Below are positions 4,806 to 5,997 of a DNA stretch of 5,997 bases, piece by piece (position 1 is the first letter of the stretch; each line of letters begins with the position of its first letter). The translations under genes were made by a program, and so were the position numbers. A model generated the notes under the pieces. It had not been told where the DNA came from, ran no database searches, and worked only from the letters and a program-made list of their open reading frames with translations. This stretch comes from JBKJVQ01 sp046717125. Its GTDB lineage: Bacteria > Pseudomonadota > Alphaproteobacteria > Rhizobiales > Methyloligellaceae. The DNA is taken from positions 1 through 5,997 of the forward strand of contig JBKJVQ010000289.1 in NCBI GenBank assembly GCA_046717125.1, read 5' to 3'.

Positions 4806-5997
4806 GTTCTTTCAAACCCTCGCTGCGCATGGTGCTGAACTCCGATCTGGCTTCGAGTAACTTTGAATCAATGGCGATTTTCGTGGACTCGAGCTCGACG
4901 CGTTGAATCGCGCCGGAAATCGCAGCCTCGATGTCGGAGAACGAAGCGCTCGCGGCCGGCGCGAGCACATCGAGCCCGAGCGCCGTTGCGCTGAGGTTGC
5001 TGCCTTCTCGTTGCTTCGACGCACCCGCTTCGCCCGCGAAAAGGACGTCGATCGCGCCCGAGCGCAGCAGGTTGACGCCTTGTGTTTCTGCTTCGGCGAT
5101 GGCCGCGTCGATCTCGACGCGAATATCGGCCAGCGCTTTCCGAATTTCGGCGTCCTGTGCCCCGGCGGAAGGCTGAGGCGCCGGCGTGGGCTCGGGTTCG
5201 GGCGTCGGCTCCGGTTCGATGACCGTCTCTATGATTGTCGGGTCGTAGGTTCGACGCTCAACGCCGAAAACAACCTCAGTGTTAGCCGTGCCGCCCACGG
5301 TCACGGACGCCGTCGGGTCGTCGCTTCGAAATGTCAGCCGGTTCTCGGCATCGATGGATGCGGTGACGCCGTCCAACGCGCCCAAAGCCTGTTCGAGTTC
5401 CGCGACGCTCGAAACCTCGTTCTGGCTTGCGCCGAAGGTGACGGTCTGGACAGCGCCGTCGCCGGAGCGGAAGGTCAGGGTCTGGCCTTGTGAAACGCCT
5501 TGGGTGAGAAGCGACGTCGATCCGTAGGTCTTTTCCTGAATGCCGAGGAGCTGCTGGACATTGGCGGAGCCGCCTATCGTGAATCCGTTCACGGCTGCAG
5601 GGTTTTCTTCAATCGCCTCCTCGATGACGAGCTGGCCCGCCTGATTGAACGATGCTTTCACGCCCGACACATTGTCTATCTGCGTGCGGAGCTGGTCCGC
5701 CGGAAGACCGAGCAGGCCGAGATTGATCGTCGTCGTCGCGCCGCCGACCGTGACGGTGATGTTCTGCAGCAGTGTCTGGAGACCACCGACCGTGGCGCCT
5801 GCAACCGCTTTCGTGCCGACGACTTTCGCCGTGACATCCCCGCGCAATGAAACCGAGCCGGTTTCGTCGACCGCGACGTATTCCCGGATGATCTGAGGCT
5901 CGGAACTGCCAACGCCGCCGCCGGCGCCCACGCCCCCGCCTGGGGCCACGCTCCCGGCGCCTCCGCTACCGCTCGACCCGGCGGAAGCGCCTGTGCC
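4786..5997 (-). CDS. Flagellin-like protein with tandem DUF1522-type domains, 5' end outside window
   Basis: The frame is open to the right edge, so the N-terminus is missing; 403 residues are visible (numbered here from the edge). Order: Gly/Ser/Ala-rich linker (1-32); domain A (about 80-159); domain B (about 174-252); Pro-Glu linker (about 260-276, EPEPTPEPEPTPAPQP); C-terminal part (280-403). A and B share the pattern GV-x-AS ... L ... T-[IV]-GG-[ST]-AN ... G-[IV]-[EQ]-x-[KR]-TY. Domain B (GQTLTFRSGDGAVQTVTFGA, then TASIDAENRLTF) resembles the DUF1522 insert of Bradyrhizobium-type flagellins. The next part has AEIRKALADIRVEIDAAIAE, then GVNLL and GSNLS, in the order found after DUF1522 in those flagellins. 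The role would be a filament or filament-associated subunit exported by the flagellar type III system. Odd points: it stops at ELGLETG without the usual hydrophobic flagellin C-terminal helix, and the linkers are unusual. A different surface protein with borrowed flagellin-type domains remains possible. Confidence 0.6.
   Translation of the reverse strand, partial: GTGASAGSSGSGGAGSVAPGGGVGAGGGVGSSEPQIIREYVAVDETGSVSLRGDVTAKVVGTKAVAGATVGGLQTLLQNITVTVGGATTTINLGLLGLPADQLRTQIDNVSGVKASFNQAGQLVIEEAIEENPAAVNGFTIGGSANVQQLLGIQEKTYGSTSLLTQGVSQGQTLTFRSGDGAVQTVTFGASQNEVSSVAELEQALGALDGVTASIDAENRLTFRSDDPTASVTVGGTANTEVVFGVERRTYDPTIIETVIEPEPTPEPEPTPAPQPSAGAQDAEIRKALADIRVEIDAAIAEAETQGVNLLRSGAIDVLFAGEAGASKQREGSNLSATALGLDVLAPAASASFSDIEAAISGAIQRVELESTKIAIDSKLLEARSEFSTMRSEGLKELGLETG
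5242..5478 (-). repeat. Second copy of the tandem beta-type domain in the flagellin-like protein
   Basis: Protein-level repeat of the domain encoded at 5521-5760. Shared landmarks in order: GVTASIDAENRLTF matches GVKASFNQAGQLVI, and VTVGGTANTEVVFGVERRTY matches FTIGGSANVQQLLGIQEKTY. The two are clearly diverged and the DNA is not repeated, so the duplication is old or both come from a recurring domain family (DUF1522/flagellin hook-IN type). Confidence 0.6.
5521..5760 (-). repeat. First copy of the tandem beta-type domain in the flagellin-like protein
   Basis: Begins ITVTVGGATTTINLG and ends LLGIQEKTYG. It aligns with the copy encoded at 5242-5478 through the GV-x-AS, T-[IV]-GG-[ST]-AN and G-[IV]-[EQ]-x-[KR]-TY landmarks. 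A short linker (STSLLTQGVSQ) separates the two copies. Confidence 0.6.

Overview
The window is GC-rich DNA with strong G/C preference at third codon positions. It looks like an alphaproteobacterium, probably Hyphomicrobiales (Bradyrhizobium/Rhodopseudomonas-like or a relative). The best taxonomic hint is the flagellin-like protein at the right edge, whose domain order resembles the DUF1522-containing flagellins of that group. This is inference from protein features, not a database match.

The left part (1-1197) reads on the + strand. It holds the 3' end of a small membrane protein gene (1-147), the peptidyl-tRNA hydrolase ArfB that rescues stalled ribosomes (199-615), and a DoxX-family membrane protein (742-1197). 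A near-perfect 18-bp dyad lies in the gap before the DoxX gene. A perfect 23-bp palindrome (1229-1251) lies in the convergent gap after it.

Everything from 1338 to the right edge reads on the - strand. In transcription order it is: a 5'-truncated flagellin-like gene (4786-5997); a 66-codon acidic reading frame that overlaps its stop codon in a different frame (4605-4805); an H-NOX heme nitric-oxide sensor (4005-4580); a GGDEF-EAL cyclic-di-GMP enzyme with a coiled-coil N-terminus (2371-3996); and a secreted SLT lytic transglycosylase with a C-terminal SPOR domain (1338-2288).

The centre of interest is the H-NOX/GGDEF-EAL pair. The genes are 8 nt apart and the H-NOX stop codon forms part of the ribosome binding site of the enzyme gene. 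H-NOX proteins paired with c-di-GMP enzymes are a known way to couple NO to biofilm and motility. Both enzyme domains keep their catalytic motifs, so NO could shift the balance between synthesis and breakdown of c-di-GMP. What is less usual is the flagellin-like gene immediately upstream on the same strand with no evident terminator between. This suggests, but does not prove, that a filament protein and its NO/c-di-GMP control module share a transcript. The flagellin-like protein is itself odd: it has Gly-rich and Pro-Glu linkers, two tandem copies of a beta-type domain, and no normal flagellin C-terminus in any frame.
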